A stretch of 64,000 nucleotides of DNA from Candidatus Nitrosotenuis cloacae (lineage in GTDB: Archaea > Thermoproteota > Nitrososphaeria > Nitrososphaerales > Nitrosopumilaceae), in NCBI RefSeq assembly GCF_000955905.1, contig NZ_CP011097.1, forward strand, positions 1,328,582-1,392,581, read 5' to 3'. Below are positions 26,620 to 35,895 of this stretch, one piece after another. The stretch's first letter is position 1. Each line of letters starts with the position of its first letter. The position numbers were made by a program, and so were the translations under genes. The notes under the pieces are model-generated. The model was not told where the DNA came from, searched no databases, and saw only the letters and a program-made list of their open reading frames with translations.

Positions 26620-28050
26620 TTACATTAAATCTACGTCATGAGGCTGGCTTTCTGCAAATCCAGCTCTTGACATTTTGATAAATTCTGCATTTTGCTGCAT
26701 TTGTGGAATGGTGTGTGCTCCACAATAGCTTAGACCGGAACGAACTCCGCCAGCTAGTTGTTTTATGATATCAGTTACGGTTCCCTTGTATGGAACCATT
26801 GCCTCAACTCCTTCTGCAACATAGTCGTTTAGGTCTTCATTGGCTGTGACATTTCCGGTCTCTTTTGATTTTCTTCCTAGTGCGGCATAAAATGATGCCA
26901 TGCCACGATAAATCTTGTATCTTTTGCCATTTTTCATCACAAAAGATCCCGGACTCTCATCGGTTCCGCCAAACAGACTGCCAACCATCACAGTTGAGGC
27001 GCCAGCTGCTAGTGCTTTTGTTAGATCACCAGATGTTCGTGTCCCACCATCAGAAATAATTGGTATTTCGTACTTTTTACCAATTTGTGCGCAATCATAA
27101 ACAGCCGTTAGTTGAGGAACGCCAGAGCCAGTGATTACACGTGTAATGCAAATAGAGCCAGATCCGACGCCAACTTTGACTGCATCTACTCCTGCTTTGA
27201 TCAAATCCTCTGCACCCCTAGCAGTAGCCACATTACCTGCAATTAATTCACAATTTGGAAATGCTTTTTTGATATTACGAATTGTGTTTATTGCATTTTC
27301 GCTGTGGCCATGTGCAATATCAACCACTATTGCATCGGCATCTGCATTTAGTAGTGCCTCAGTTCTTTCCATAAAGTCACCTTTGACCCCAACTGCGGCG
27401 CCTACAAGCGGCCTTCCCTTTTTGTCCTTTGATGCGTTTGGGTAATCCTCATTGTGAGTGATGTCTTTGCTGGTGATCAATCCGCGGATGATTCCCTTAT
27501 CGTCAACAAGCGGCAGTTTTTCGATGCGATGTTGTCGAAGTGTTTCTTTTGCTTCAATTATTGTAATTCCTGGTTTGGCAGTGATCACATCCTTTGTCAT
27601 TATATCCCGGATGAGTTTGTTTGATTGTGACTCAAACATGACATCTCGATGAGTCAGAATCCCTGCTAGCTTGGAATCCTTTACCACCAGTAATCCAGAC
27701 ACACCTTTCTCATGCATGTAGTTTATGGCATCTTTGGCTGATTGGTCTGGTGATATGGTGTACGGATTTTCTATCATTACGCTTGCGGAGCGCTTTACTT
27801 TGAGCACCTCCTCCACTTCTTCTTCGACTGTCAAAAATCTGTGAATGATACCAATTCCGCCTTCTCGAGCCATGGCAATCGCCATAGCAGATTCTGTGAC
27901 AGTATCCATGTTTGCGCTAATTAATGGAATGTTAAGTGAGATATTTTTTGAGAGCTTGGTGCTCAGATCTGTTTGCGATCTAGTAGTGATGTTAGAATAT
28001 TTTGGCACAAGAAGAACATCATCAAAAGTTAATCCTTCTTTGATTTCCAA
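26620..28050 (-). CDS. guaB: IMP dehydrogenase
   Basis: This 476-residue enzyme oxidises IMP to XMP, the committed step to guanine nucleotides. The barrel shows [14 protein letters not shown], the catalytic Cys loop [17 protein letters not shown], and a flap near [10 protein letters not shown]. Two CBS domains (residues ~95-210, [10 protein letters not shown] and [14 protein letters not shown]) are inserted as usual. Start is TTG (28050), with TATA-like CTTATAACATAA about 29 bases upstream. guaA for the next step is at 30.3 kb. Confidence 0.95.
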   Translation of the reverse strand: MEIKEGLTFDDVLLVPKYSNITTRSQTDLSTKLSKNISLNIPLISANMDTVTESAMAIAMAREGGIGIIHRFLTVEEEVEEVLKVKRSASVMIENPYTISPDQSAKDAINYMHEKGVSGLLVVKDSKLAGILTHRDVMFESQSNKLIRDIMTKDVITAKPGITIIEAKETLRQHRIEKLPLVDDKGIIRGLITSKDITHNEDYPNASKDKKGRPLVGAAVGVKGDFMERTEALLNADADAIVVDIAHGHSENAINTIRNIKKAFPNCELIAGNVATARGAEDLIKAGVDAVKVGVGSGSICITRVITGSGVPQLTAVYDCAQIGKKYEIPIISDGGTRTSGDLTKALAAGASTVMVGSLFGGTDESPGSFVMKNGKRYKIYRGMASFYAALGRKSKETGNVTANEDLNDYVAEGVEAMVPYKGTVTDIIKQLAGGVRSGLSYCGAHTIPQMQQNAEFIKMSRAGFAESQPHDVDLM

Positions 28051-28080
28051 GTAAACCTTCTACAGAAGATTTTGATTATG

Positions 28081-28944
28081 TTATAAGCCTTTCCTGATTT
28101 GCTTTGATAATTTTTGCGCTACAGAAATTGCATCTCTTGTTTCTCTTACGTTATGTGTACGAATAATATCAGCGCCATTAAGAGTTGCGATTGCTTCTGC
28201 AGCAACGGATCCAAAGACTCGATCAGGTGGATCCTTGTTGAGAATTTTTCCTATGAAGGATTTGTTTGAGACAGATATCAGAATTGGTAATCCGAGTTTT
28301 AGGGATGAGAGATTTTGTAATATTGTCAGATCTCTTTTGAGCCAATCCGTTTTGATTTTTGTGAAAAATGGGTTTTTGCCGGTCTTTCTAAAAAATCCAA
28401 TTGCAGGATCCAAAACAATTTGGCTTTTTGATATCTTGGAATTTTTTACTATGGTAAGACTCTCTCTTAGTAGATGTCTTGTTTGAAAGACATCGTTTCC
28501 TTTGATTTTGGGCCTCCCATATGCGCACAAAACAATAGACGGTTGGTACTTTTCCATCACAGATCTCATGTTTTTGTCGTACTTTAGGCCGGAAATGTCA
28601 TTTATGATATCCACGCCACGCTCCAAGGCAGCACTTGCTACTGCGGATCTGCATGTATCAACTGAAATCGGCAGGTTTGTTGCCTTTTGTATTTGTTTTA
28701 TTGCGTAAATTATTCGATTAGACTCTTCTTTTTCCGATATCATTGTGGATAGGTATGGTGCAGTGGACATTCCACCCACATCAATAAAATCAGCTCCATC
28801 TTGTTCTATTTGTTGTGCTGCATCATAGATCTGGGTTCCTTTTTTGATTGATTTTTTGTAAAATGATTCTGGACTGGTGTTGATTATCCCCATTATTCGA
28901 ACAGGGTTTTGCCCCCCAACACGTACTGGACCTAGTTTGTTCAC
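28081..28944 (-). CDS. folP: Dihydropteroate synthase-like enzyme
   Basis: This 287-residue barrel has the pterin-binding signatures IMGIINTSPESF, DFIDVGGMSTAP, ISVDTCRSAVASAAL, IINDISGL and VLDPAIGFFRKTG. Ser in GGMSTAP and the late ADIIRTHNVRET complete the family pattern. In archaea such enzymes may act in tetrahydrofolate or methanopterin-type cofactor synthesis, with a substrate other than p-aminobenzoate. The start is GTG (28944). It is divergent from an MptE-like pyrophosphokinase 17 bp away, supporting a pterin role. Confidence 0.9.
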   Translation of the reverse strand: MNKLGPVRVGGQNPVRIMGIINTSPESFYKKSIKKGTQIYDAAQQIEQDGADFIDVGGMSTAPYLSTMISEKEESNRIIYAIKQIQKATNLPISVDTCRSAVASAALERGVDIINDISGLKYDKNMRSVMEKYQPSIVLCAYGRPKIKGNDVFQTRHLLRESLTIVKNSKISKSQIVLDPAIGFFRKTGKNPFFTKIKTDWLKRDLTILQNLSSLKLGLPILISVSNKSFIGKILNKDPPDRVFGSVAAEAIATLNGADIIRTHNVRETRDAISVAQKLSKQIRKGL

Positions 28945-28961
28945 ATCATTTATGATAAAGC

Positions 28962-29714
28962 ATGCTAATTTTAGAGTTGATGATTACAGGCTGGAATTCA
29001 AAATATAGAAAAATCATACAGGAATTTGGCTACAAAATACAAGATGACCGTAAAGCGGCGGTAATGTTGAATTCTATATTGCACAGACAATTTTCTGCTC
29101 AGAAATTAAAAAAAACTATACAAGGTAAGCCAATATTTGTTGTTGGATCTGGGCCGTCATTAAAGTCGGCATTACCCGCACTCAAAAAACACAAAGACGT
29201 GATCAAAATTTGTGCAGATACCGCACTTTCATTTCTAGTCAAAAATGGAATCAAGCCCCACATAATAATCACAGATCTTGATGGAGACGCAGATTTGATA
29301 AAAAAGATCAGCAAGACTAGTGTAATAATAGTTCATGCTCACGGAGATAACATAACAAAGCTAGAGACAGTAAGAGATTTTAAAAATTGCATTGGAACCA
29401 CACAAACTGAGAAAATCGGCAAGATTGAGAATTTTGGAGGATTCACAGACGGTGACAGATGCGTATTTTTGGCAAATCACTTTGGAGCATCAAGGATATT
29501 CCTATTTGGGATGGATTTTGGACCAAAGATAGGGGTACATTCCAAGACAAAAAAGTCTGAGCGAAAGATAAAGCTCAAAAAATTAGAATATGCAGAGATG
29601 TTATTGGAGTGGCTTGCAAAAAAAACAAGATCAGAACTATACACATTATCAAAGCCACCAAAAGGTTTCAAGAGGATTAATTACAAGGAACTAGAGATTT
29701 ACGCTTCTAGCTAG
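28962..29714 (+). CDS. mptE: 6-hydroxymethyl-7,8-dihydropterin pyrophosphokinase, MptE-like (DUF115)
   Basis: This 250-residue protein shows the DUF115 pattern: IFVVGSGPSLKSALPALK, CADTALSFLVKNGIKPHIIITDLDGD, HAHGDN and ASRIFLFGMDFGP. Archaeal MptE activates hydroxymethyldihydropterin for condensation by the dihydropteroate synthase encoded by the divergent neighbour, so the two form one pathway step pair. Start is 28962 or the in-frame ATG at 28980 (MITGWNSKYR), which would leave more promoter room. Confidence 0.88.
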   Translation: MLILELMITGWNSKYRKIIQEFGYKIQDDRKAAVMLNSILHRQFSAQKLKKTIQGKPIFVVGSGPSLKSALPALKKHKDVIKICADTALSFLVKNGIKPHIIITDLDGDADLIKKISKTSVIIVHAHGDNITKLETVRDFKNCIGTTQTEKIGKIENFGGFTDGDRCVFLANHFGASRIFLFGMDFGPKIGVHSKTKKSERKIKLKKLEYAEMLLEWLAKKTRSELYTLSKPPKGFKRINYKELEIYASS

Positions 29715-29750
29715 AATGCGTTTTAATACCGATATTACCTCAAGTGAATC

Positions 29751-30296
29751 ATGCAGTTCTCAGAGGACAACATCAAAGACGTTTTAGAAGTCAAAGAGCG
29801 ACTAACATCTGAGATCCAAAAGCACAAAGAAGAGATTGAATTTTTGGAAAAAAATCTCACAATAATCAACTCCATATTAAAACAGCAAAGCTTCACAAAG
29901 GCTTCTTCATTAAAGGAAACAAAAACAGAGACGCCCAAAGACGACTATTCTGTTCCGCTCAAGAGAAGCACGGACGGTTCTTTAATCGGAAATGCACACA
30001 TCACACCTAGTCAGGTTTCAATTGTTTTGGATAATACTCTGAATCTCAAAGAAGACATGCATCCATTCAAGTCATTTTTCTTGGAAAGAATAATTGGTGA
30101 GATGAAGAAAAAAGACGTTGCTGAGCTTGAGCGTGGAGCATTAACTGAGGATGCCATGATTAATTGTCTTGTAAACAAAGATGGAGTATTATTACGAGAG
30201 ATAATAATCAAAAATTATCGCCAAAAAGAGCGAGTAAACGAGATAATAAGCACCGCAACATGGTCGCTTTCAAAAATGATTGAAAATTCCAAGTGA
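29751..30296 (+). CDS. Coiled-coil conserved hypothetical protein
   Basis: This 181-residue protein begins with a strong coiled coil (residues 8-45, KERLTSEIQKHKEEIEFLEKN), then a charged linker and a C-terminal domain from ~residue 65 (PLKRSTDGSLIGNAHITP onward) with a long helical end containing TATWSLSKMIE. I recognise no family; it could be a small nucleic-acid-associated or scaffold protein. The stop lies 4 bp before the ATG of guaA, so the two are probably co-transcribed. Confidence 0.75.
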   Translation: MQFSEDNIKDVLEVKERLTSEIQKHKEEIEFLEKNLTIINSILKQQSFTKASSLKETKTETPKDDYSVPLKRSTDGSLIGNAHITPSQVSIVLDNTLNLKEDMHPFKSFFLERIIGEMKKKDVAELERGALTEDAMINCLVNKDGVLLREIIIKNYRQKERVNEIISTATWSLSKMIENSK

Positions 30297-30300
30297 TATA

Positions 30301-31824
30301 ATGGATAAAATCATAGTTTTGGATTTTGGCTCGCAATACAGTCACCTCATATGTAGAAGAATACGCGAATTTTTCGTTTATGCAGAACTAGTCCCATTTG
30401 ACACGCCACTCGAGAAGATAAAAGAAATAAATCCAAAAGGAATAATCTTTTCTGGTGGTCCATCCAGTGTTTACAACAAGGACTCGCCAAGGCCAGACTC
30501 GAAGATCTTTGAGCAAAAATTGCCCTTGCTCGGAATTTGTTATGGACACCAGTTGATAGTTGATAATTTTGGAGGCAAAGTAAAGCGTGCAAACAAGGAA
30601 TACGGCCACTCTACCCTAACAATAGATAATGATTCCAGTCTTTTGGGCGGAGTTGGAAATTCGCTGCGAGCATGGATGAGTCATGGGGATGAGGCTGAAA
30701 ACATTCCTGAGGGCTTTGAGATAATTGGGCACACAGAACGATCACATGCAGCGGCAATCGCAAATAAAAAAGAATCAATCTATGGAATCCAATTCCATCC
30801 AGAGGTAGTCCACACAGAAAACGGGATCAGAATTCTCAAAAACTTTGTTCTCAACATTTGTGATGCAAAACAGGAATGGACAATGGAAAGCTTTGTAGAA
30901 AAAACAGTAAATGAGATTTCAAAAATAGATGGAAATGTGTTATGCGGAGTAAGTGGTGGTATTGACTCGACCGTTGCCGCACTTTTGATTCACAAGGCAA
31001 TAGGAAATAGACTAAAGTGTGTTTTTGTGGATAATGGTCTTTTGCGATTAAACGAAGAACACGAAATTGAGAAAATGTTCAAAGAGAATTTTGCTGTAAA
31101 CTTTACCCCAGTTAATGCAAAACGGCGCTTTTTGGATAAGCTAAAGGAAGTAACAGATCCTGAGAAAAAAAGGAAAATAGTTGGCGAAGAGTTTGTTAGG
31201 ATTTTTACCGAATTTGCTGAAAAAAATGGGCCATTCAAGTGGCTTGCACAGGGAACACTATATCCTGATGTCATAGAAAGTGGAGTCTCAAAGGGGCCTG
31301 CAGCAGTCATAAAAACACATCATAATGTTGGTGGACTGCCAGACTGGCTCAAGCTAGAAGTTCTTGAGCCATTAAGGGAATTATACAAAGATGAAGTAAG
31401 AAAGGTTGCAGCACTTTTGGGTGTTCCAAAAAAACTACTCATGCGTCATCCATTTCCAGGCCCTGGCCTTGCAGTAAGAATTATCGGAGAAGTTACAGAG
31501 AAAAAATTACAAATTGCAAAAATTGCAAGTAAAATTGTTGAGGAAGAATTAGAGGTTGCCGGCTGGTATGAAAAAGTATGGCAAGCGTATGCATCAGTTG
31601 GTGATGACAAGGCAGTTGGAGTGGTAGGCGATGAGCGCAAATATGGCAACATTGTCATGGTTCGGGTGGTCGAGTCAATCGACGCCATGACTGCAGATTG
31701 GACAAGGCTGCCACATGAAATTCTGGCAAAAATAAGCAATCGGATTACAAATGAGATTGACGACGTTACCTGGGTATCATATGTGATATCAAGCAAGCCG
31801 CCTGCCACAATAGAGCCACAATAA
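30301..31824 (+). CDS. guaA: GMP synthase (glutamine-hydrolysing)
   Basis: This 507-residue fused enzyme aminates XMP to GMP. N-terminal class I amidotransferase: LDFGSQYSHLICRRIRE, nucleophile in GICYGHQL, GIQFHPEV. Then the ATP-pyrophosphatase P-loop GVSGGIDSTVAAL (residue ~220) and a C-terminal dimerisation domain ending in TKPPATIE-like SSKPPATIEPQ. I start at ATG 30301 (MDKIIVLDFG); an upstream TTG at 30280 would overlap the preceding gene and add seven uncharacteristic residues. Some archaea split this enzyme into two chains; here it is fused. Confidence 0.95.
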   Translation: MDKIIVLDFGSQYSHLICRRIREFFVYAELVPFDTPLEKIKEINPKGIIFSGGPSSVYNKDSPRPDSKIFEQKLPLLGICYGHQLIVDNFGGKVKRANKEYGHSTLTIDNDSSLLGGVGNSLRAWMSHGDEAENIPEGFEIIGHTERSHAAAIANKKESIYGIQFHPEVVHTENGIRILKNFVLNICDAKQEWTMESFVEKTVNEISKIDGNVLCGVSGGIDSTVAALLIHKAIGNRLKCVFVDNGLLRLNEEHEIEKMFKENFAVNFTPVNAKRRFLDKLKEVTDPEKKRKIVGEEFVRIFTEFAEKNGPFKWLAQGTLYPDVIESGVSKGPAAVIKTHHNVGGLPDWLKLEVLEPLRELYKDEVRKVAALLGVPKKLLMRHPFPGPGLAVRIIGEVTEKKLQIAKIASKIVEEELEVAGWYEKVWQAYASVGDDKAVGVVGDERKYGNIVMVRVVESIDAMTADWTRLPHEILAKISNRITNEIDDVTWVSYVISSKPPATIEPQ

Positions 31825-31891
31825 GAAAATTACGTCGAAGACAAACGATTTTGTAGTAATTTATTTAACAATATCAGATCAGTTCTTTTAT

Positions 31892-32800
31892 GTGAGGAAA
31901 ATTTTATGCGTAATTGCTGCTCTGCTAGTCATATCAATTGTTTTATCGATAGCAGTTTATGCAGAATCAGCCAACGATATTACAAAAAGCAGCAAAAAAT
32001 CAGAAAATACGAAATCCTCAAAACTAGACAAATACGTTAACAAAGAATTTGAAAACAAGATTACCAAACAATTTGCCAAGGATAAAAACTGGACAAAGAT
32101 AAATTCGACATCTGTTTTTACGACATGGATTAAAACTGACGATCATCATACAAAAGACGGAAAAAAGATTTGGAATAAAGCAATCTTTGAGCTTGATCCG
32201 ACAAGAAAGTATGACAAGGTAAAATCCGACAAGAAAACCGTGGTGGTTTATCCGATATTTACCGATTCGGCATACAGCGAGCCTGGATTTTATACCTATT
32301 ACAGAAATGAATGTGATACAAAATGTCTAACCATTAAAATACAGAATAATTTCTTACCACAAGCAAATCCAAACGCAGTACAGATTTTGAAATTATTGGA
32401 TTATTCATTCATAACAGACATTGATGTTGACAAGAATCCTCAAGTTCTTGCCAAATATGACAAGGTCATCATATTACATAACGAATATGTAACAAAAAAA
32501 GAATTTAATGCAATAACGGCCCATCCTAATGTTATCTATCTATATCCAAATGCACTTTATGCAGAGATAAAAGCAGACTATGCAAAAAATACCATCATGT
32601 TGATTCGCGGCCATAACTATCCAAAATCAGATATTCGAAATGGGTTTGATTGGAAGTTTGATAATAGTCCATCTGAATACGATACAGCGTGCAAAAAAAT
32701 GCAGTTTAGCAGAATTGATAATGGGTGGATGCTCAATTGTTATCCAGAAAACATAATTCACAAAAGCATGAGATTCTTAGAAACAATAAAGAAACTTTAG
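31892..32800 (+). CDS. Secreted protein of unknown function
   Basis: This 302-residue protein starts at GTG (31892) with a clear signal peptide (ILCVIAALLVISIVLSIAVYA). The mature part is lysine-rich at first (KSSKKSENTKSSK), then a mixed alpha/beta domain containing IILHNEYVTKKEFNAITAHPNVIYLYPNA in two parts, which may be a Rossmann-like or periplasmic-binding fragment. Four cysteines (NECDTKCL, TACKKM, MLNCYP) could form disulfides. I recognise no family. It stands alone before another small secreted gene. Confidence 0.75.
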   Translation: MRKILCVIAALLVISIVLSIAVYAESANDITKSSKKSENTKSSKLDKYVNKEFENKITKQFAKDKNWTKINSTSVFTTWIKTDDHHTKDGKKIWNKAIFELDPTRKYDKVKSDKKTVVVYPIFTDSAYSEPGFYTYYRNECDTKCLTIKIQNNFLPQANPNAVQILKLLDYSFITDIDVDKNPQVLAKYDKVIILHNEYVTKKEFNAITAHPNVIYLYPNALYAEIKADYAKNTIMLIRGHNYPKSDIRNGFDWKFDNSPSEYDTACKKMQFSRIDNGWMLNCYPENIIHKSMRFLETIKKL

Positions 32801-32897
32801 AAGTATGACACTGATCGTTTAAAACGAAAAAACAGCTGAATATAGAAAATATCAACAAAATACCATCAGAGTAGAAATTGCATCTGGAGTTTGTAAA

Positions 32898-33329
32898 ATG
32901 AACAAAAGTATCGTATTGTTTGCAGTATTTGCAAGTGTAATGTTACTAACGCAGATAATTCCAGTATATGCAGGAGATAGTGAAGCGAGAAAAAAAGCCA
33001 AAGAACGAGAAGAACAAATTGCAAAAGAACTCAAGGAAAAAAAGAAAACTGAACTAACTACTCAGAAAAAGGCATTAGATCCCACAACCAGTAAAGCAAC
33101 TGCAAAAACACCAAAGGGGAAAGCCTCTGCAGAATCAACCAATACCGCAAAACTAGCAAAGCTAAACAGTGCAAAATCTACCTATGAGTCTGCCAAGACA
33201 TCTTTTGATTTGGCAAAAAAAGCACTCAAATCAGACAGCACTAATGCTACAAAAAAACAAAATTATGACAGTGCTAAACTAGCATTAGAAAAAGCCAAGA
33301 TAGACAGAGAGATTGCCAAACTCGATTAG
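32898..33329 (+). CDS. Small secreted Lys/Ala-rich helical protein
   Basis: This 143-residue protein has a signal peptide (IVLFAVFASVMLLTQIIPVYA). The mature chain is almost all Lys, Ala, Thr, Ser and Glu, with helical heptad-like stretches (ARKKAKEREEQIAKELKEKK, LAKLNSAKSTYESAKTSFDL). It is strongly basic and should form an extended helix outside the cell, perhaps binding acidic glycans or the acidic S-layer (inference). No catalytic motif is visible. Confidence 0.72.
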   Translation: MNKSIVLFAVFASVMLLTQIIPVYAGDSEARKKAKEREEQIAKELKEKKKTELTTQKKALDPTTSKATAKTPKGKASAESTNTAKLAKLNSAKSTYESAKTSFDLAKKALKSDSTNATKKQNYDSAKLALEKAKIDREIAKLD

Positions 33330-33332
33330 AAG

Positions 33333-33371
33333 AGCATTGTTGAGATCATAACATATTATTCTAACAATGCT
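33333..33371. terminator. Inverted repeat between convergent genes
   Basis: AGCATTGTT (33333-33341) and AACAATGCT (33363-33371) form a perfect 9-bp stem with a 21-base loop in the gap between two convergent genes. It could slow read-through in both directions; it lacks a strong T-run. Confidence 0.35.
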
Positions 33372-34225
33372 GCTCCAAAAACTCCTGCAGAGTCACCGAG
33401 TTTATTTTTCAAAATTGGAGTATCCATCAAATCACTAAACATCTTATCATATACTGATTGCCTGCCCTCGGTGTAAAGAAAATCAACATTAGATACACCG
33501 CCTCCAAGAACTACAGCATCTGGATCTAAAATATCAATCACATTTGCAAGACTAGTTCCAAAATTATCAAGAAACTCTTTTTTCCATTCTTGATAGTTTT
33601 TGTGAGTTGAATTTTGGATTATTGTGGGTAAAGTTTCATTTTTGTTGGTTAGCTCAAACCATCTTTTCTCTAGCGCCGGACCGCTGATATAGGTCTCAAC
33701 ACATCCAAGCTTTCCACAGTAGCATCGATTCCCATTTTGATGTAAGGTATGATGTCCCCATTCTCCCGCAATGTTTGTTCTGCCTCGATAAATTTTGCCA
33801 TCAAATATTATGCCACCACCAACACCCGTGCCCATTATAACACCAAACACTACACCATGATCTATTCCTACACCCATTTTGGCCTCTGCCATTGCAAAAC
33901 AGTTTGCATCGTTTTCCAGTGTAATGTTTTTGCCGAGTGATTTCTCAAGGTCTTCTTTTAGCGGCATTCCAATCAAACACTGTGTGTTACTGTTTTTGAT
34001 CAATCCGGTTTTCTTTGAGATTGCACCTGGCGTGCATATTCCAACGGTATACTTGTCTATGTCTTTTGCAACATCAGCTATTAGTGAAACAATTGATTTG
34101 ACCACACTAGAATAGCCATTTTGTTGATTTGTTGGGATTCTCTTTCTTTGGATTACTTTTAGATTTTCATCAAGGCATATGCCTTCAATTTTTGTTCCAC
34201 CCAGATCAATTCCGATTCTGTACAC
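33356..34225 (-). CDS. ROK-family sugar kinase (glucokinase-like)
   Basis: This 289-residue protein shows the ROK layout: ATP phosphate loop IGIDLGGTKIEGICLD, the TNSNTQ-like substrate region, LENDANCFAMAEA with catalytic Asp, GTGVGGGIIFDGKIYRG, the EWGHHTL histidine and the zinc motif CYCGKLGCVETYISGPAL, then VLGGGVSNVD for adenine binding. The likely reaction is ATP-dependent phosphorylation of glucose or another hexose/N-acetyl sugar; the exact substrate is not readable. It ends 32 bp upstream of the thermosome gene end on the same strand. Confidence 0.9.
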   Translation of the reverse strand: MYRIGIDLGGTKIEGICLDENLKVIQRKRIPTNQQNGYSSVVKSIVSLIADVAKDIDKYTVGICTPGAISKKTGLIKNSNTQCLIGMPLKEDLEKSLGKNITLENDANCFAMAEAKMGVGIDHGVVFGVIMGTGVGGGIIFDGKIYRGRTNIAGEWGHHTLHQNGNRCYCGKLGCVETYISGPALEKRWFELTNKNETLPTIIQNSTHKNYQEWKKEFLDNFGTSLANVIDILDPDAVVLGGGVSNVDFLYTEGRQSVYDKMFSDLMDTPILKNKLGDSAGVFGAALLE

Positions 34226-34257
34226 TATATTATAAAAAACAGATAATGCTTTAGAGT

Positions 34258-35853
34258 TTATTTTTTGCCAGAAACTGCAATAACGTCATCTATTCGCAGA
34301 ATCATGCACGCGGCCTCGGTTGCAGATTTTGAGATCTGCTCTTTTACTGCAACTGGCTCTACTATATTCAGAGACAGCATGTCATCTATTTTGCCTTCCT
34401 TTGCATTTATTCCGGCCCACTTTCTGCCATTGCTCTGTCTTGCTCTCAGAGTTGCCATGGTATCAATTGGATCCATTCCAGCATTTTCTGCTATTGTTAA
34501 TGGGATTACCTCCAGTGCTTCAGCATACTTTCTGATTGCAAGCTGCTCTCGTCCCTCAAAATTATCAGACCATTCTTTTAGCTGAGATGCCAAATATGCT
34601 TCTGGGGCACCCCCGCCGGCAACAATTGCTGGCTTCTCAATTACATCCTTTACTACCATCAATGCGTCATGTAAGGAACGGTCAACTTCATCTACTACTC
34701 TTTGTGAGCCTCCGCGCACCAAAATTGATACGGATTTTGGATTCTTGCATCCTTCAATGAATACCCACTTGTCAGATTCTACCTTTTTTTGGTGAACCAG
34801 TTCTGCATGGCCCAAGTCTTTGTCTGTCATATCATCAAGGTTTGTTGTGATCCTACCGCCCGATGCCTTTGCTAGTTTTGTCATGTCAGATTCCTTGACG
34901 CGTCTTACTGATAAAATTCCATATTTTGCCAAATAGTGTTGTGCGATATCATCAATTCCTTTTTGGCAGATCAGAACGTTTGCTCCGACTCGTTGCAGCT
35001 TGTCTACCATCGATTTGAGCATCCTGTTTTCTTCCTCTAGGAACATTTGCATTTGAGTAGGATCTGTAATTCTAATTTCTGCACTCATTTCGGTTTTCTC
35101 AACCTCGAGTGCTGCGTTTAGTAATGCGATCTTTGCCTTTTCAATTTTTGTTGGCATTCCGCTGTGAACTACCTCTTTGTCTAGCACTATACCCTTGACT
35201 AGTTCTGTTGCCTGAATTGAGCTGCCTGCCTTTTTTTCTACTTTGATATTGTCAAGATCAACTACGTATTTTTCGCCTTTCTTTTCGGCTACTCTTAACA
35301 CTGCATCAACTACTAGTTTTGCTAAAATACCGCTGTCTTCTGAGATTAGTTTTGATTGCATGCTAGTTGTTGCTATTTTTAATAATGATTCCTCGTCGGT
35401 TGGCTCGACTTTTTTTGCAATTTGTGATAATAATTCCATGACCTTTTCTTGTGCTGCTTGATATCCCTCTATGATAACAGAAGAGTGGACATCTTTTGCT
35501 AGCAGTTGTTCGGCTTTTTCCAATAATGCGCCTGCAAATACGACTGAGGATGTTGTTCCATCACCTACTTCATTGTCGATGGTTTTTGATATTTCCACCA
35601 TCATTTTTGCTGCCGGATGTTGGACATCAATTTCCTTTAGGATGGTTGCACCATCATTTGTAATGGTTACATCTCCAATAGAGTCAACCAGCATCTTGTC
35701 CAAACCTCGTGGACCAAGACTCGTTCTTACCAGATCGGCTACTAGTTTTGCTGCCATGATGTTGTTTTTCTGAGCGTCTCTGCCTTTTTGCTGGAGTGCG
35801 CTTTCCTTTAATACTAGAACCGGACCGTTTGGTGTTTGTTGAATTGAAGCCAT
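34258..35853 (-). CDS. thsA: Thermosome subunit (group II chaperonin)
   Basis: This 531-residue chaperonin carries [26 protein letters not shown] in the equatorial domain, the catalytic [15 protein letters not shown], an apical/helical-protrusion region (residues ~210-360) and the late [15 protein letters not shown]. It uses ATP to fold cytosolic proteins in a double ring with built-in lid. The Gly/Met-rich tail present in many thermosomes is missing: the chain ends at IAVSGKK. A TATA-like CTTTTAAAAAAG lies about 35 bases before the ATG. Several paralogues are usual in Thaumarchaeota, so the subunit letter is uncertain. Confidence 0.95.
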   Translation of the reverse strand: MASIQQTPNGPVLVLKESALQQKGRDAQKNNIMAAKLVADLVRTSLGPRGLDKMLVDSIGDVTITNDGATILKEIDVQHPAAKMMVEISKTIDNEVGDGTTSSVVFAGALLEKAEQLLAKDVHSSVIIEGYQAAQEKVMELLSQIAKKVEPTDEESLLKIATTSMQSKLISEDSGILAKLVVDAVLRVAEKKGEKYVVDLDNIKVEKKAGSSIQATELVKGIVLDKEVVHSGMPTKIEKAKIALLNAALEVEKTEMSAEIRITDPTQMQMFLEEENRMLKSMVDKLQRVGANVLICQKGIDDIAQHYLAKYGILSVRRVKESDMTKLAKASGGRITTNLDDMTDKDLGHAELVHQKKVESDKWVFIEGCKNPKSVSILVRGGSQRVVDEVDRSLHDALMVVKDVIEKPAIVAGGGAPEAYLASQLKEWSDNFEGREQLAIRKYAEALEVIPLTIAENAGMDPIDTMATLRARQSNGRKWAGINAKEGKIDDMLSLNIVEPVAVKEQISKSATEAACMILRIDDVIAVSGKK

Positions 35854-35895
35854 GCTTTCTGAAAAAAATCTTTCAAACCCTTTTTTAAAAGTTTG